NCBI RefSeq assembly: GCF_017303215.1
Contig: NZ_JAEMWU010000001.1
Location: 1,674,001 to 1,738,000, forward strand
Source: Microbacterium esteraromaticum
GTDB lineage: Bacteria > Actinomycetota > Actinomycetes > Actinomycetales > Microbacteriaceae
Length of the DNA stretch: 64,000 nt
Direction of reading: 5' to 3'
The translations under genes and the position numbers were made by a program. The notes under the pieces are model-generated. The model did not search any database. It was not told the origin of the DNA and worked only from the letters and a program-made list of their open reading frames with translations. The first letter of the stretch is position 1, and each line of letters starts with the position of its first letter. Shown piece by piece: positions 1 through 8,230 of the stretch.

Positions 1-105
1 GAGGTCACCGCGGACGTCACGGGCGAAGCGATCTGCCAGCTCGGTCAGCGCACGACGGGGTGGGTCGGCCGGACGGAGCACAGGGGGAAGCGATGAGGTG
101 GTCAT
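1..105 (-). CDS. N-terminal fragment of an unidentified protein
   Basis: The gene reads leftward out of the window, so only 35 codons are visible. The ATG at 103-105 is preceded on the minus strand by a GGAGG-type ribosome binding site about 6 bases upstream, which supports the start. The visible N-terminus (MTTSSLPPVL, then Pro/Arg-rich residues and an acidic/hydrophobic helix) has no signal peptide and no motif I recognise. It is divergent from the rseP homologue across a 62-bp gap that must hold both promoters. I cannot assign a function. Confidence 0.6.
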   Translation of the reverse strand, partial: MTTSSLPPVLRPADPPRRALTELADRFARDVRGDL

Positions 106-167
106 ATCGCCTCCATGATCTCACGCCGGTACAGCCGATTCCTCAGCGGTGCCAGTAGCGTGGTCGG

Positions 168-1481
168 GTGGAGATCCTGCTGTATCTGGGCGGCATCCTG
201 TTCATGCTCGTCGGTCTCGGCGTGTCGATCGGGTTGCATGAGGTGGGCCATCTGGTGCCCGCGAAGCTGTTCGGCGTGCGCGTAGGCCAGTACATGATCG
301 GCTTCGGGCCGCGTGTGTGGTCCAAGCGCTTCGGCGAGACCGAGTACGGGTTCAAGGCGTTGCCGCTCGGCGGTTTCATCTCGATGTCGGGCATGTACCC
401 GCCCTCGTCGAAGACCGGACCCGCCAAGGGCGTGTTCGCCTCGCTCGTTCAGGATGCCCGATCCGCCAACGACGAGACCATCGCCGATGGCGACGAGAAA
501 CGCGTGTTCTACCGCCTCCCGGTCTGGAAGCGGATCATCGTGATGCTCGGCGGGCCCGTGATGAACCTGCTGCTGGCGATCTTCATCTTCACCCTGATGG
601 CTTCGGATATCGGCGTGCAGCAGGCCAGTACGACGGTCAGCTCCGTCAGCGAGTGCATGCTGCCGGCGGGATCGACCCAGCAGGAGTGCACGCCGGCCGA
701 TCCCGCCTCGCCGGCGGCCGCGGCCGGTTTCGAGCCCGGCGACGTACTGGTGAGTCTGGATGGGCAGTCTGTCCAGACGTTCGCCGATGCCTCGGCGATC
801 ATTCAGGCGTCCCCGAATGAGGCGATCGACGTCGTCGTCCAGAGGGACGACACCGAGGTGCTGCTGAGCCTCACGCCCGAGCCCGCCGAACGCGCGCAGC
901 TCGACGCGAACGGGCAGGTGGTGACGGATGCCGATGGTGAGCCGGTCACCCACACCGTCGGATACGCGGGCATCACCGCGCAGCTCGAGTATGTGCAGCA
1001 GCCGATCGGTACGGGTACCGACCTGGCGATGCAGCAGGCGGGAGCCGTGACCTCGCTGATCGTGCACCTTCCCGAAAAGCTCTGGGATGTCGGCACCGCG
1101 CTGTTCACCGACCAGGAGCGCGACCCGAACGGGCCGCTGAGCGTGGTCGGCGTCGGCCGGATCGCGGGGGAGGTCGCGGCGGCGGATGCCTCGGTGCTGA
1201 ACCGCCTGGTCGTGTTGATGAACCTGCTGGCGGCCCTGAACATCGCCCTGTTCGTATTCAACCTCGTGCCGTTGCTGCCGCTGGATGGCGGGCACATCGT
1301 CGTGGCGCTGTGGGATGGCATCCGACGCTTCTGGGCGAAGCTCACGCGCCGGCCGGAGCCGCGACCGGTGGACGCGACACGGCTGGTGCCGTTGACGATC
1401 GTCGTCGCGGTGTTGCTGATCGGCATGGGGGCGCTGCTGCTGATGGCGGACATCTTCAAACCGATGCGGCTGTTCGGCTGA
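168..1481 (+). CDS. rseP: Site-2 (M50) intramembrane zinc protease, RseP/Rip1 type
   Basis: Intramembrane metalloprotease that cleaves transmembrane substrates, typically anti-sigma factors, inside the membrane after a first cut outside. The zinc motif HEVGH is at residues 24-28 in the first membrane helix. A second hydrophobic segment follows near residues 125-145. A PDZ-like domain (about 170-225) contains the expected GF-x-PGD stretch. The C-terminal helices carry the second active-site motif NLVP...LDGG around residues 365-375. At 437 residues it has the normal length for actinobacterial members. The start is a GTG, and the protein begins directly with the catalytic helix, as usual in this family. 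Its substrate is not evident: no anti-sigma factor lies nearby, and the ECF sigma gene downstream belongs to a group that lacks anti-sigma factors. Confidence 0.93.
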   Translation: MEILLYLGGILFMLVGLGVSIGLHEVGHLVPAKLFGVRVGQYMIGFGPRVWSKRFGETEYGFKALPLGGFISMSGMYPPSSKTGPAKGVFASLVQDARSANDETIADGDEKRVFYRLPVWKRIIVMLGGPVMNLLLAIFIFTLMASDIGVQQASTTVSSVSECMLPAGSTQQECTPADPASPAAAAGFEPGDVLVSLDGQSVQTFADASAIIQASPNEAIDVVVQRDDTEVLLSLTPEPAERAQLDANGQVVTDADGEPVTHTVGYAGITAQLEYVQQPIGTGTDLAMQQAGAVTSLIVHLPEKLWDVGTALFTDQERDPNGPLSVVGVGRIAGEVAAADASVLNRLVVLMNLLAALNIALFVFNLVPLLPLDGGHIVVALWDGIRRFWAKLTRRPEPRPVDATRLVPLTIVVAVLLIGMGALLLMADIFKPMRLFG

Positions 1482-1532
1482 GCCGAGGCTCGCGCCGGGG
1501 CGAACGAATCGCCGATCGATTTTTCGCATGGA

Positions 1533-1562
1533 TGTCGAAGAACGTCTTGTCTGATCGCTGTC
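1533..1562 (+). promoter_or_regulatory. Candidate ECF42-type promoter
   Basis: TGTCGA at 1533-1538 matches the -35 signature described for ECF42 sigma factors. The expected -10 element (CGAC/CGTC) is only partly matched 14-19 bases downstream; CGCT at 1556-1559 is the best-placed candidate. The element sits about 60-85 bp before the DGPF gene, whose product-sigma pairing is typical of autoregulated ECF42 loci. The -35 is seen; promoter activity is inferred. Confidence 0.35.
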
Positions 1563-1619
1563 ATCATGCGACGGTTCACACGAACTCGCCGCATCGATCC
1601 ATCTGAGAGGAAGACCGCA

Positions 1620-1988
1620 ATGAAGTACGTCCTGATGTTCACGTCCAACCCCGAACTCGACGCCGCCGTGCCGGAGGAGCGCTCGCAGGCCGATATGGAG
1701 CGCATGTACGAGTGGTTCACGACCAACGACGCGCACATCGTCGACGGCGGCGCCGCTCTGCACGGTGCGGACACGGCGACGACGGTTCGCGCCGATCGAG
1801 GAGCGCCGGTCGTGATCGACGGCCCGTTCTCGGAGGCGAAAGAGGTCATCGGCGGGTTCTCGATCATCGACGTGCCCGATCTTGACGCCGCCATCGCGCT
1901 GGCGCGCACCTGGCCGTCGCTGGACCTCCCCGGCAACGCCGTGGAGATCCGCGCGATGTACGACGACGAGGAGCTGTTCGGCCAGTGA
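1620..1988 (+). CDS. YCII-related DGPF-domain protein
   Basis: Small (122-residue) alpha/beta protein of the YCII/DGPF family. The diagnostic DGPF motif is at about residues 67-70 (VVIDGPFSEAKE). The protein begins MKYVLMFT, and the ATG at 1620 follows a GAGAGG ribosome binding site; a longer frame from 1566 would lack that site and the family start. DGPF proteins are nearly always encoded beside ECF42 sigma factors, as here, where the sigma gene overlaps this stop codon by 4 bp. The biochemical role is unknown: related YCII enzymes have dehalogenase-like or lactone-cleaving folds, but no activity is established for this branch. Confidence 0.9.
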   Translation: MKYVLMFTSNPELDAAVPEERSQADMERMYEWFTTNDAHIVDGGAALHGADTATTVRADRGAPVVIDGPFSEAKEVIGGFSIIDVPDLDAAIALARTWPSLDLPGNAVEIRAMYDDEELFGQ

Positions 1989-3184
1989 CCGCATCCGATG
2001 CGGTGCTCGGCGCCGTGGTGCGTGAGGAGACCGGGCGGATCGTCGCCGCGCTCACCCGGGCGTTCGGCCGTTTCGACATCGCAGAGGAGGCGGTGGCCGC
2101 AGCGATCGAAGAGGCGCTGCGCGACTGGCGGCGCGGGGGAGTACCCCCGCGTCCCGGTGCCTGGTTGATGACGGCGGCACGGCACAACGCTCTCGACGCG
2201 GTGCGTCGCGATGCGCGGCTCCGGGACAGGCTGGCGCTCCTTGAGCGCGAGCCCGTCCCGGCCGTCGCCGGTCCCGACGAGCGACTTGCACTGATCTTCG
2301 GATGCTGTCACCCGGCGCTGTCGCCCGAGGCGCAGCTGGCGCTCATGCTGCGGGCCGTGGTCGGGATGACCACGGCCCAGATCGCCCGGGCCATGAGGGA
2401 GCCGACGGCGACGGTGGGGCAGCGCATCTCGCGCGCGAAACGCAAGATCGCCACGTCCGGCATCCCGCTGCGGGTGCCGGTCGGTGCCGACCGCGCCGCT
2501 CGACTCGACCTGGTGCTCACAGCGATCTCGGTGATGTACGACGCGGCGCACTTGCGGGACGGCGCGGACGCTGCCACCGACCGCGACGTCGCGGAGGACG
2601 CGCTCTGGCTCGCCGCCGTCGTCGCGTATGAGTCCGCAGCGGCCGAGGCATACGGGTTGCACGCGCTGCTGCTGTTCCATCGTGCCCGTGATGCCGCGCG
2701 GACCGCCGGGGGTGAACTGGTGCCTTTGCCGGCGCAGGAGCGCCGGCTGTGGGACGACCCGCTCATTCGACGGGCGCGCGACGTGCTGGAGCAGGCGGCG
2801 AGGCTGCGGGATCCCGGTCGATGGCAACTGCACGCCGCGATCGCGGCCTGCCACGCGGATGCCACCGAAGCGGCGGCGACGGACTGGCCGCAGATCCTGG
2901 TGCTGTACGACATGCTGCTGACGTTCGACCGATCGCCGATCGTGCGGCTGAACCGTGTGGTCGCGCTCGCCGAGGTGGCCGGCGCGCAGGCCGCACTGCG
3001 TGAAACCGAGGCGTTGGCCGATGAACTTCGGGAGGACCGCCTCTGGCACGCCGTGCGCGCCGTGCTGCTGCGACGCACCGGAGACGTCGCCGCAGCGGAC
3101 GCGTCCGATCGCGCGGCCCTCGCCCTCGCCGACAACGAGGCCGAGCGGCGATTGCTGCGCAGCCGGTTGGCTGGGCCTGCGTGA
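1985..3184 (+). CDS. ECF sigma factor, group ECF42, with long C-terminal extension
   Basis: RNA polymerase sigma factor of 399 residues. Region sigma-2 covers about residues 10-75. Region sigma-4, with its helix-turn-helix (TTAQIARAM, then a PTATVGQRISRAK stretch), covers about 110-155. The remaining 240 residues are an alpha-helical TPR-like extension containing the conserved DRSPIVRLNRVVALAEV segment. ECF42 factors have no anti-sigma factor, and the extension is thought to control activity. The GTG start at 1985 overlaps the DGPF stop codon (GTGA), indicating translational coupling. Regulation is probably autogenous from the candidate element upstream of the DGPF gene. The inducing signal cannot be read from the sequence. 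Confidence 0.92.
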   Translation: MTASDAVLGAVVREETGRIVAALTRAFGRFDIAEEAVAAAIEEALRDWRRGGVPPRPGAWLMTAARHNALDAVRRDARLRDRLALLEREPVPAVAGPDERLALIFGCCHPALSPEAQLALMLRAVVGMTTAQIARAMREPTATVGQRISRAKRKIATSGIPLRVPVGADRAARLDLVLTAISVMYDAAHLRDGADAATDRDVAEDALWLAAVVAYESAAAEAYGLHALLLFHRARDAARTAGGELVPLPAQERRLWDDPLIRRARDVLEQAARLRDPGRWQLHAAIAACHADATEAAATDWPQILVLYDMLLTFDRSPIVRLNRVVALAEVAGAQAALRETEALADELREDRLWHAVRAVLLRRTGDVAAADASDRAALALADNEAERRLLRSRLAGPA

Positions 3185-3185
3185 C

Positions 3186-5066
3186 TCAGGCCAGCGTGTG
3201 GGCGACCAGGCGCTCGAGCGTCGCGATGCCGTCGCGAGACAGGATCGACTCCAGGTGCCCCTGGATCGATGCGAAGCGCTCGCCGCGGAGCGCATGCACA
3301 TCGCCGGTGTCGGTCTCGGCAGAGATCTCTGCATCGCCGACGCGCGTCGTTCCCGGAGCCACGCGTGCGGTGAAGGTGTTGTAGAAGCCGATCGACGCGT
3401 CGTGCTCGAACACCGGCACCGTCTTCTGCACGCCCTGGTGCGGGGCATCCAGCGGAGCCAGGCCGATACCGAGGCTGTCGGCGAGGATCTGATGGCTCAG
3501 GCAGACGGCCAGCAGGGGCGCTCCGGCCGCGCGGCGTCGCGCGACGACCTGACGCATCCGGGCGATGCGCGGCGATGCGGTGTCGCGCGGGTCACCGGGT
3601 CCAGGGCCGGCGACGACGAGATCCGCAGCATCCACGGCGTCATCGGTCACGGCATCCCACGCGGCGATCTCGACGTCGAGGCCGAGGTGGCGCAACTGGT
3701 GCGCCAGCATCGTGGTGAACCGGTCCTCGGCATCCACGACGAGTGCGCGCCGCCCGTCGAAGTGGTGCGACACGTGGGAGTCCTGCGGCTGGATCCAGAA
3801 ATCGGCGAGGCGCGTGTTGCGCGAAGCCAGCAGCGCCGCGATCTCGGGATCGTCGGCGAGCGAGGCGCCACCGGGGGCGTCATCGTCGCGCGTCTCGGCG
3901 GCGACGTCTCGGTCGATCGCCCCGATCGCGCCGAGCACGCCGGCGGCCTTGCCGTGGGTCTCGCCGACCTCGCCGAGAGGGTCGGAGTGCCGCACGAGCG
4001 TGGCGCCCACGGGCACGCGCACGTGACCCTGGTCGATGTACAGGGTGCGGATCAGGATCGGGGCGTCCAGGTCGTGCCCGCCGTCGGCATTGGGTGAGAA
4101 CAGGGCGGCGACGCCGGAGTAGTATCCGCGGGGCGTCCGCTCGTGGCGTCCGATCACGGCGCAGGCGTTCTGCATGGGTGAGCCGGTGACGGTCGGGGCG
4201 AACATCGTCTCGCGCAGGATGTCGCGCGGGTCGAGGCGGCTGCGGCCGCGCAGCATGTACTCGGTGTGGGTGAGGCGCGACATCTCTTTCAGATGTGGGC
4301 CGGTGATGCGTCCGCCGTCCGAACACACCTGGCTCATCATCTTGAGCTCCTCGTCGACCACCATGAACAGTTCTTCGGTCTCCTTCGTGGAGGACAGGAA
4401 CTCGATCAGTGAGGCCCGGGTCGCGCCACCGGCCGGGTGACGGAACGTCCCCGAGATCGGGTTCATGGTGACGATGCCGTCCTGCGCGACGACATGGGCC
4501 TCGGGACTGGCGCCGACCGCGATGTGCCCCGGCGTGACGACGGTGAAGGTCCAGTACGCCCCGCGTTCGTGCTGCAGCAGGGCGCGGAACCAGGTGAGCG
4601 CGGCGGTGCGGTCGTCGACATCGAAGCCTGCGCGATAGTCACGGCGGATGACGAAGTTGGCCCCCTCGCCGCGGCCGATCTCTTCGGCGATCACGCGTTC
4701 CACGATCTGCCCGTACTCGTCGTCGGAGATGTCGAACCCGCCATCGCGCAGTGCGATGGCATCCGTCGGCAGTGATGCCATCAGCTCGGCGACGTCCAGA
4801 CGCTCGTGCGCGTCGACGAGCAGGCAGCGCAGCGGCGTGCCGTCGTCCTGCGCATCGAAACCGCGCTCGCGCACTTGGCGGTACGGCACCATGGCGAACA
4901 CCTCGCGCGGACCCTCCGGCCCGTCGAGCGGGATGTCGGCGAGGGCATCGACGTCGATGACGTCACCGGTGAGCAGCTCGGCGCCGCCGTCACGGGCGAT
5001 CAGCACGAACGAAGCGTGCGGATCAGCGGCGAGGTCCCGGATGCGGTCGGGCGCGGCAGAGGTCAT
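3186..5066 (-). CDS. Fused anthranilate synthase (TrpE-TrpG type, PhzE-like)
   Basis: Single-chain anthranilate synthase of 626 residues that makes anthranilate from chorismate and glutamine-derived ammonia. The N-terminal two thirds are the chorismate-binding domain: ISGTFRHP around residue 215, SRLTHTEY and MFAPTVTGSPMQ near 285-325, and RGYYSG. The C-terminal third, from about residue 420, is a class I glutamine amidotransferase with the nucleophile in AVCLSHQ near residue 520 and the His/Glu pair in QGHLES. The ATG at 5066 has an AGGAGA site upstream. Transcription passes a leader peptide with tandem Trp codons and an attenuator (5108-5189), so the enzyme very likely serves tryptophan supply even though its domain order resembles PhzE of phenazine pathways. 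No phenazine genes are nearby. It converges on the sigma gene with a 1-bp gap. Confidence 0.92.
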   Translation of the reverse strand: MTSAAPDRIRDLAADPHASFVLIARDGGAELLTGDVIDVDALADIPLDGPEGPREVFAMVPYRQVRERGFDAQDDGTPLRCLLVDAHERLDVAELMASLPTDAIALRDGGFDISDDEYGQIVERVIAEEIGRGEGANFVIRRDYRAGFDVDDRTAALTWFRALLQHERGAYWTFTVVTPGHIAVGASPEAHVVAQDGIVTMNPISGTFRHPAGGATRASLIEFLSSTKETEELFMVVDEELKMMSQVCSDGGRITGPHLKEMSRLTHTEYMLRGRSRLDPRDILRETMFAPTVTGSPMQNACAVIGRHERTPRGYYSGVAALFSPNADGGHDLDAPILIRTLYIDQGHVRVPVGATLVRHSDPLGEVGETHGKAAGVLGAIGAIDRDVAAETRDDDAPGGASLADDPEIAALLASRNTRLADFWIQPQDSHVSHHFDGRRALVVDAEDRFTTMLAHQLRHLGLDVEIAAWDAVTDDAVDAADLVVAGPGPGDPRDTASPRIARMRQVVARRRAAGAPLLAVCLSHQILADSLGIGLAPLDAPHQGVQKTVPVFEHDASIGFYNTFTARVAPGTTRVGDAEISAETDTGDVHALRGERFASIQGHLESILSRDGIATLERLVAHTLA

Positions 5067-5107
5067 CGATGTCTCCTGATTTCGAGCATCCGGCACGGAA
5101 AGACGAA

Positions 5108-5164
5108 GACCGCCCCGGAAGGCGGTCTGGTTCTGGGTTCGCGAACACACCGCCTAACAGGCGG
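5108..5164 (-). terminator. trp-type transcription attenuator (four-segment)
   Basis: Read on the minus strand, four complementary segments follow each other. Segment 1 (5164-5159) pairs with segment 2 (5155-5150) across a 3-nt loop. The GGCGGT of segment 2 (5154-5149) can instead pair with segment 3 (5126-5121, ACCGCC). Segment 3 can pair with segment 4 in the 7-bp stem 5121-5127/5108-5114, followed by a pyrimidine-rich run (TTCGTCTTTCC). This is the classical antiterminator/terminator switch. A ribosome stalled on the Trp codons would free segment 2 to pair with segment 3. Confidence 0.8.
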
Positions 5165-5189
5165 GCCACCAGGTGCGGTTCACGGACAT
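5154..5189 (-). CDS. trpL: trp leader peptide
   Basis: An 11-residue open frame (MSVNRTWWPAC, stop TAG) lies 88 bp before the anthranilate synthase start and contains two adjacent Trp codons (TGG TGG). Its last codons and stop form segments 1-2 of the attenuator, so ribosome position reports tryptophanyl-tRNA charging. Comparable leaders with two or three tandem Trp codons precede the fused anthranilate synthase gene of Streptomyces. No strong ribosome binding site is visible; the transcript may begin close to the ATG. Confidence 0.8.
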   Translation of the reverse strand: MSVNRTWWPAC

Positions 5190-5235
5190 GCGCCGAAATT
5201 ACCACATCTGCGCTCGGCGGCTCGGCGCGATGACG

Positions 5236-5880
5236 TCACCAGACGGTGCCGCCGACGGCGCGCTGCTCCGTTTCGAAGACCTGATCGAGGACGATGCGGA
5301 TGCCACGGGCGATGTCGCTCTCAGACAGATGTGGCGCCCCCTCGGGTGCCGTCGGCGTCGACCAGGGCACGTGCACGAAGCCGACCGGGACGGTTCCGGC
5401 CGCGGCGCGTTCTGCGGCGGCGAGAGCCGTGTACAGCACGTGGTTGCAGACGAACGAGCCCGCGGTCAGTGAGGCGTGGGCCGGGATGCCCGCGTCGCTC
5501 AGCGCCTGCACGATGCGCTTGACAGGAAGGGTTGCGAAGCGCGCGGCCGGTCCGCCGGGCTCGCAGGCCTCATCGGTGGGCTGGTGCCCGTCGTTGTCGG
5601 CGATTCGGGCATCCATCAGATTCACCCCGATGCGCTCCACGGCGATGCGGGCGCTGCCGCCGGCGAGCCCGGTCGCGACGACGGCGTCGGGGCGGTGCGC
5701 GTCGATGAGCCGGCCGAGTTCGGCTGCAGAGCCGGCGAAAGAGACGGGAAGCGTCGCGGTGACGAGCTCGTGCGGTCCGTCGTACGTGGCGGCAACGCGG
5801 TTCACGGCTTCTGCCGAGGGATTGCGCGAGTCACCCCCGAAGGGCTCGAAGCCGGTGAGCAGGATCGTGGACACCCGCAC
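5236..5880 (-). CDS. pcp: Pyroglutamyl-peptidase I
   Basis: Cytoplasmic cysteine peptidase (C15, 214 residues) that removes N-terminal pyroglutamate from peptides. The family start TGFEPFGG is at residues 9-16. The catalytic Glu lies in the ERIGVN segment near residue 82, the catalytic Cys in SFVCNH near residue 147, and the catalytic His in GFVHVPW near residue 168. The start is GTG at 5880; the nearby ATG at 5882 is out of frame. It lies upstream of the trp leader on the same strand, but the attenuator suggests separate transcription of the anthranilate synthase gene. Divergent from ispG. Confidence 0.93.
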   Translation of the reverse strand: MRVSTILLTGFEPFGGDSRNPSAEAVNRVAATYDGPHELVTATLPVSFAGSAAELGRLIDAHRPDAVVATGLAGGSARIAVERIGVNLMDARIADNDGHQPTDEACEPGGPAARFATLPVKRIVQALSDAGIPAHASLTAGSFVCNHVLYTALAAAERAAAGTVPVGFVHVPWSTPTAPEGAPHLSESDIARGIRIVLDQVFETEQRAVGGTVW

Positions 5881-5930
5881 ATCCTACGGACTTCCAGCCG
5901 GGGCCGATCCGACCGGGGTAGCCTGGAGTC

Positions 5931-7082
5931 GTGCCCGCAGTGAATCTTGGGATGCCGCGCGTCCCCGAAGTCCTCGCCCCTCGTCGCAAGTCCCGTCAGA
6001 TCCGGGTCGGCAAGGTGCTCGTCGGCGGCGATGCACCGGTCAGCGTGCAATCGATGACCACGACGAAGACCACCGACATCAACGGCACTCTGCAGCAGAT
6101 CGCCGAGTTGACGGCATCCGGCTGCGAGATCGTGCGCGTCGCCGTCCCCAGCCAGGACGACGCCGATGTGCTGCACATCATCGCGAAGAAGAGTCAGATC
6201 CCCGTGATCGCCGACATCCACTTCCAGCCGAAGTACGTCTTCCAGGCCATTGACGCCGGCTGCGGCGCGGTGCGCGTCAACCCGGGCAACATCCGCAAGT
6301 TCGACGATCAGGTCGGAGCGATCGCCGCTGCGGCGAAGGCCGCGGGTGTCTCACTGCGCATCGGCGTGAACGCGGGCTCGCTCGACCCCCGTCTGCTGCA
6401 GAAGTACGGCAAGGCGACCGCCGAGGCACTCGTCGAGAGCGCTGTCTGGGAGGCCTCGCTGTTCGAGGAGCACGACTTCCACGACTTCAAGATCTCGGTC
6501 AAGCACAACGACCCGATCGTCATGGTCAAGGCCTACCGTCAGCTCGCTGAGCGTGGTGACTGGCCGCTGCACTTGGGTGTCACCGAGGCAGGCCCCGCCT
6601 TCCAGGGCACGATCAAGAGCGCCACGGCATTCGGCATCCTGCTCAGCGAGGGCATCGGCGACACCATCCGCGTGTCGCTGTCGGCTCCGCCGGCCGAAGA
6701 GGTCAAGGTCGGTCACCAGATCCTGCAGTCGCTGAACCTGCGCGAGCGCACGCTCGAGATCGTGTCGTGCCCGTCGTGCGGCCGCGCTCAGGTCGACGTG
6801 TACTCGCTCGCCGACAGTGTGACCGAGGGACTCAAGGACATGACCGTGCCGCTGCGCGTCGCCGTCATGGGCTGTGTCGTCAACGGCCCGGGCGAGGCCC
6901 GCGAGGCCGACCTCGGTGTCGCCTCCGGCAACGGCAAGGGACAGATCTTCGTCAAGGGCGAGGTCATCAAGACGGTCCCCGAGGAAGACATCGTGCAGAC
7001 GCTAATCGAGGAGGCGAACCGCATCGCCGCCGAGATGGGCGTCGACGCGCCGATCGGTACCGCTCAGGTGATCACCGGCTGA
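5931..7082 (+). CDS. ispG: 4-hydroxy-3-methylbut-2-enyl diphosphate synthase (flavodoxin)
   Basis: Iron-sulfur enzyme of the MEP isoprenoid pathway that reductively dehydrates ME-cPP to HMBPP. At 383 residues it is the two-domain bacterial form. The N-terminal TIM barrel begins with the [16 protein letters not shown] segment. The C-terminal [4Fe-4S] domain carries ligands in CPSCGR near residue 280 and [10 protein letters not shown] near residue 315. It starts with GTG at 5931. In actinobacteria ispG commonly lies near rseP and dxr. Here rseP is 4.4 kb upstream and dxr is not in the window. Confidence 0.96.
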   Translation: MPAVNLGMPRVPEVLAPRRKSRQIRVGKVLVGGDAPVSVQSMTTTKTTDINGTLQQIAELTASGCEIVRVAVPSQDDADVLHIIAKKSQIPVIADIHFQPKYVFQAIDAGCGAVRVNPGNIRKFDDQVGAIAAAAKAAGVSLRIGVNAGSLDPRLLQKYGKATAEALVESAVWEASLFEEHDFHDFKISVKHNDPIVMVKAYRQLAERGDWPLHLGVTEAGPAFQGTIKSATAFGILLSEGIGDTIRVSLSAPPAEEVKVGHQILQSLNLRERTLEIVSCPSCGRAQVDVYSLADSVTEGLKDMTVPLRVAVMGCVVNGPGEAREADLGVASGNGKGQIFVKGEVIKTVPEEDIVQTLIEEANRIAAEMGVDAPIGTAQVITG

Positions 7083-7106
7083 GCCCGGTTCGCGTAGCGT
7101 GGGCGT

Positions 7107-7967
7107 ATGCAGCCCACGCGCGTATCGTTCTCTGACGGTTCCACGACGGGCGAGGGCGAGGTGCTCCTGATCGATCGGGAGGCCTCGATCGTCGTCGTCG
7201 ATGCCACTCCGTTCCACCCGGTCGATCACACCTGGCCCGACCAGCCCGGCGACAGCGGGACCATCCGCGCCGGCGACGTCACGCTCGCCGTCGGCGAAGC
7301 GGTCATGGCTGCCGTCAGCGATGACGGAGCGTTGGCCGTGGGTTCGGACATCCCCGTCAAGCGCGGTGGCGAGGGCTGGACGTGGCTGGTGGGGCACCGC
7401 ATCGACGGCGAGATCCCCGCGGAGGTCGGCGTCGGCGCTGCCGCCGTGCTGGAGGCGGATGCTGACCGCCGGGCCGCTCTGAGCCGTGGCCACTCGGCGT
7501 GCCACCTCGCCTCGCTCGCACTGGACGCCGCACTGGCAGACCTGTGGCGCAAGGAGATCGGCACCGACCCGCTGGGCAATCCCGACTTCGAGGGGCGGGC
7601 GAACCAGTCCAGTCGCATCGTCGAGGACGGCAGCGTCGACGAGTACCGGCTGGGCAAGAGCCTGCGCAAGGCGGGGTTCGACTCGGAGGGCTTCGCGGCG
7701 ACACTGGCCGAACGCGAGGCGCGCATCAATGAGCAGCTGGCGACGTGGGTGGCATCCGATGCCGAGAGCCGGATCGACACCGAAGGTGAGACGATCATCG
7801 ATCGTCGGGCATGGCGATGCGCGCTGCCCGAGGGCGAGGTCGGCTTCCCCTGCGGTGGTACGCACGTTCACGCGCTGTCGGAGCTCGGCGCGGTCAGCGT
7901 GACCCTCGACCTGTCGGACCCGCAGCTGCTGGTGATGACCACGCGCGTCACACCGCCGCGCGACTGA
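7107..7967 (+). CDS. AlaX-like metal-dependent tRNA-editing protein
   Basis: This 286-residue protein resembles free-standing alanyl-tRNA editing proteins, which hydrolyse mis-charged Ser/Gly-tRNA(Ala). The N-terminal half is a beta-barrel like the AlaRS second domain (the DATPFHP and GDSGTI stretches). The zinc site of the editing domain is visible as HSACH around residue 132 and the downstream C-x3-H-type site in FPCGGTHVH near residue 255. The TPFHP segment and HxxxH/CxxxH spacing fit the family; whether it edits tRNA in vivo is inferred. It follows ispG by 24 bp and may be co-transcribed. Its stop is immediately followed by the intergenic repeat copy A1. Confidence 0.82.
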   Translation: MQPTRVSFSDGSTTGEGEVLLIDREASIVVVDATPFHPVDHTWPDQPGDSGTIRAGDVTLAVGEAVMAAVSDDGALAVGSDIPVKRGGEGWTWLVGHRIDGEIPAEVGVGAAAVLEADADRRAALSRGHSACHLASLALDAALADLWRKEIGTDPLGNPDFEGRANQSSRIVEDGSVDEYRLGKSLRKAGFDSEGFAATLAEREARINEQLATWVASDAESRIDTEGETIIDRRAWRCALPEGEVGFPCGGTHVHALSELGAVSVTLDLSDPQLLVMTTRVTPPRD

Positions 7968-7969
7968 TC

Positions 7970-8066
7970 GCGCACCTTCGGAGGTGCACAGCGTCGGAGA
8001 TCTGCACAATCTCGGAGACCCGGACAGAACTCGTCCGATCCTGCGCAGATCTCCGAGGAACTGCAG
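7970..8066. repeat. Intergenic palindromic repeat A, copy 1
   Basis: The core 7994-8066 is nearly identical to 8981-9053. The ends of the core form a perfect 12-bp inverted repeat (7994-8005 with 8045-8056), separated by 39 bases that include GGAGACCCGGACAGAA. The copy starts directly after the AlaX-like gene. It also shares the short entry motif GCGCACCTTCGGA with copy 2, here followed by an extra 11 bp. Confidence 0.85.
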
Positions 8067-8086
8067 TGCGCCCCAGTAGCGGTGGA

Positions 8087-8191
8087 CAAGACGTTCACAA
8101 ATCCGGAAAAACTCGCAGTACGCGGGCGGTTAGGTCCCTTTTCCCGCCGCTTCCCGCCAGATCTCCGGAGTTACGTGCGCTGACGCGCCGG
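8087..8191. repeat. Intergenic repeat B, copy 1
   Basis: This 105-bp element matches 10406-10510 with only 3 mismatches by direct comparison. It begins CAAGACGTTCACAAATCC and contains AGATCTCCGGAG, which echoes the AGATCTCCG of repeat A. It lies 20 bp downstream of repeat A copy 1. It has no open frame of note and no transposase. Confidence 0.87.
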
Positions 8192-8230
8192 CATCAGGAG
8201 CGTCCTGACCGGGTCTGCTTGACTGTCGGA

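Noticed and set aside
803..3448. An 881-codon open frame on the minus strand across rseP, the DGPF gene and the sigma gene
   Set aside because: It lies opposite three well-recognised genes, has Arg/Ser/Pro-rich low-complexity translation and no family motif. Long antisense frames are expected in DNA this GC-rich.
3186..5066. Phenazine biosynthesis (phzE) assignment for the fused anthranilate synthase
   Set aside because: The domain order fits PhzE, but no other phz genes are near and the trp leader with tandem Trp codons indicates control by tryptophan.
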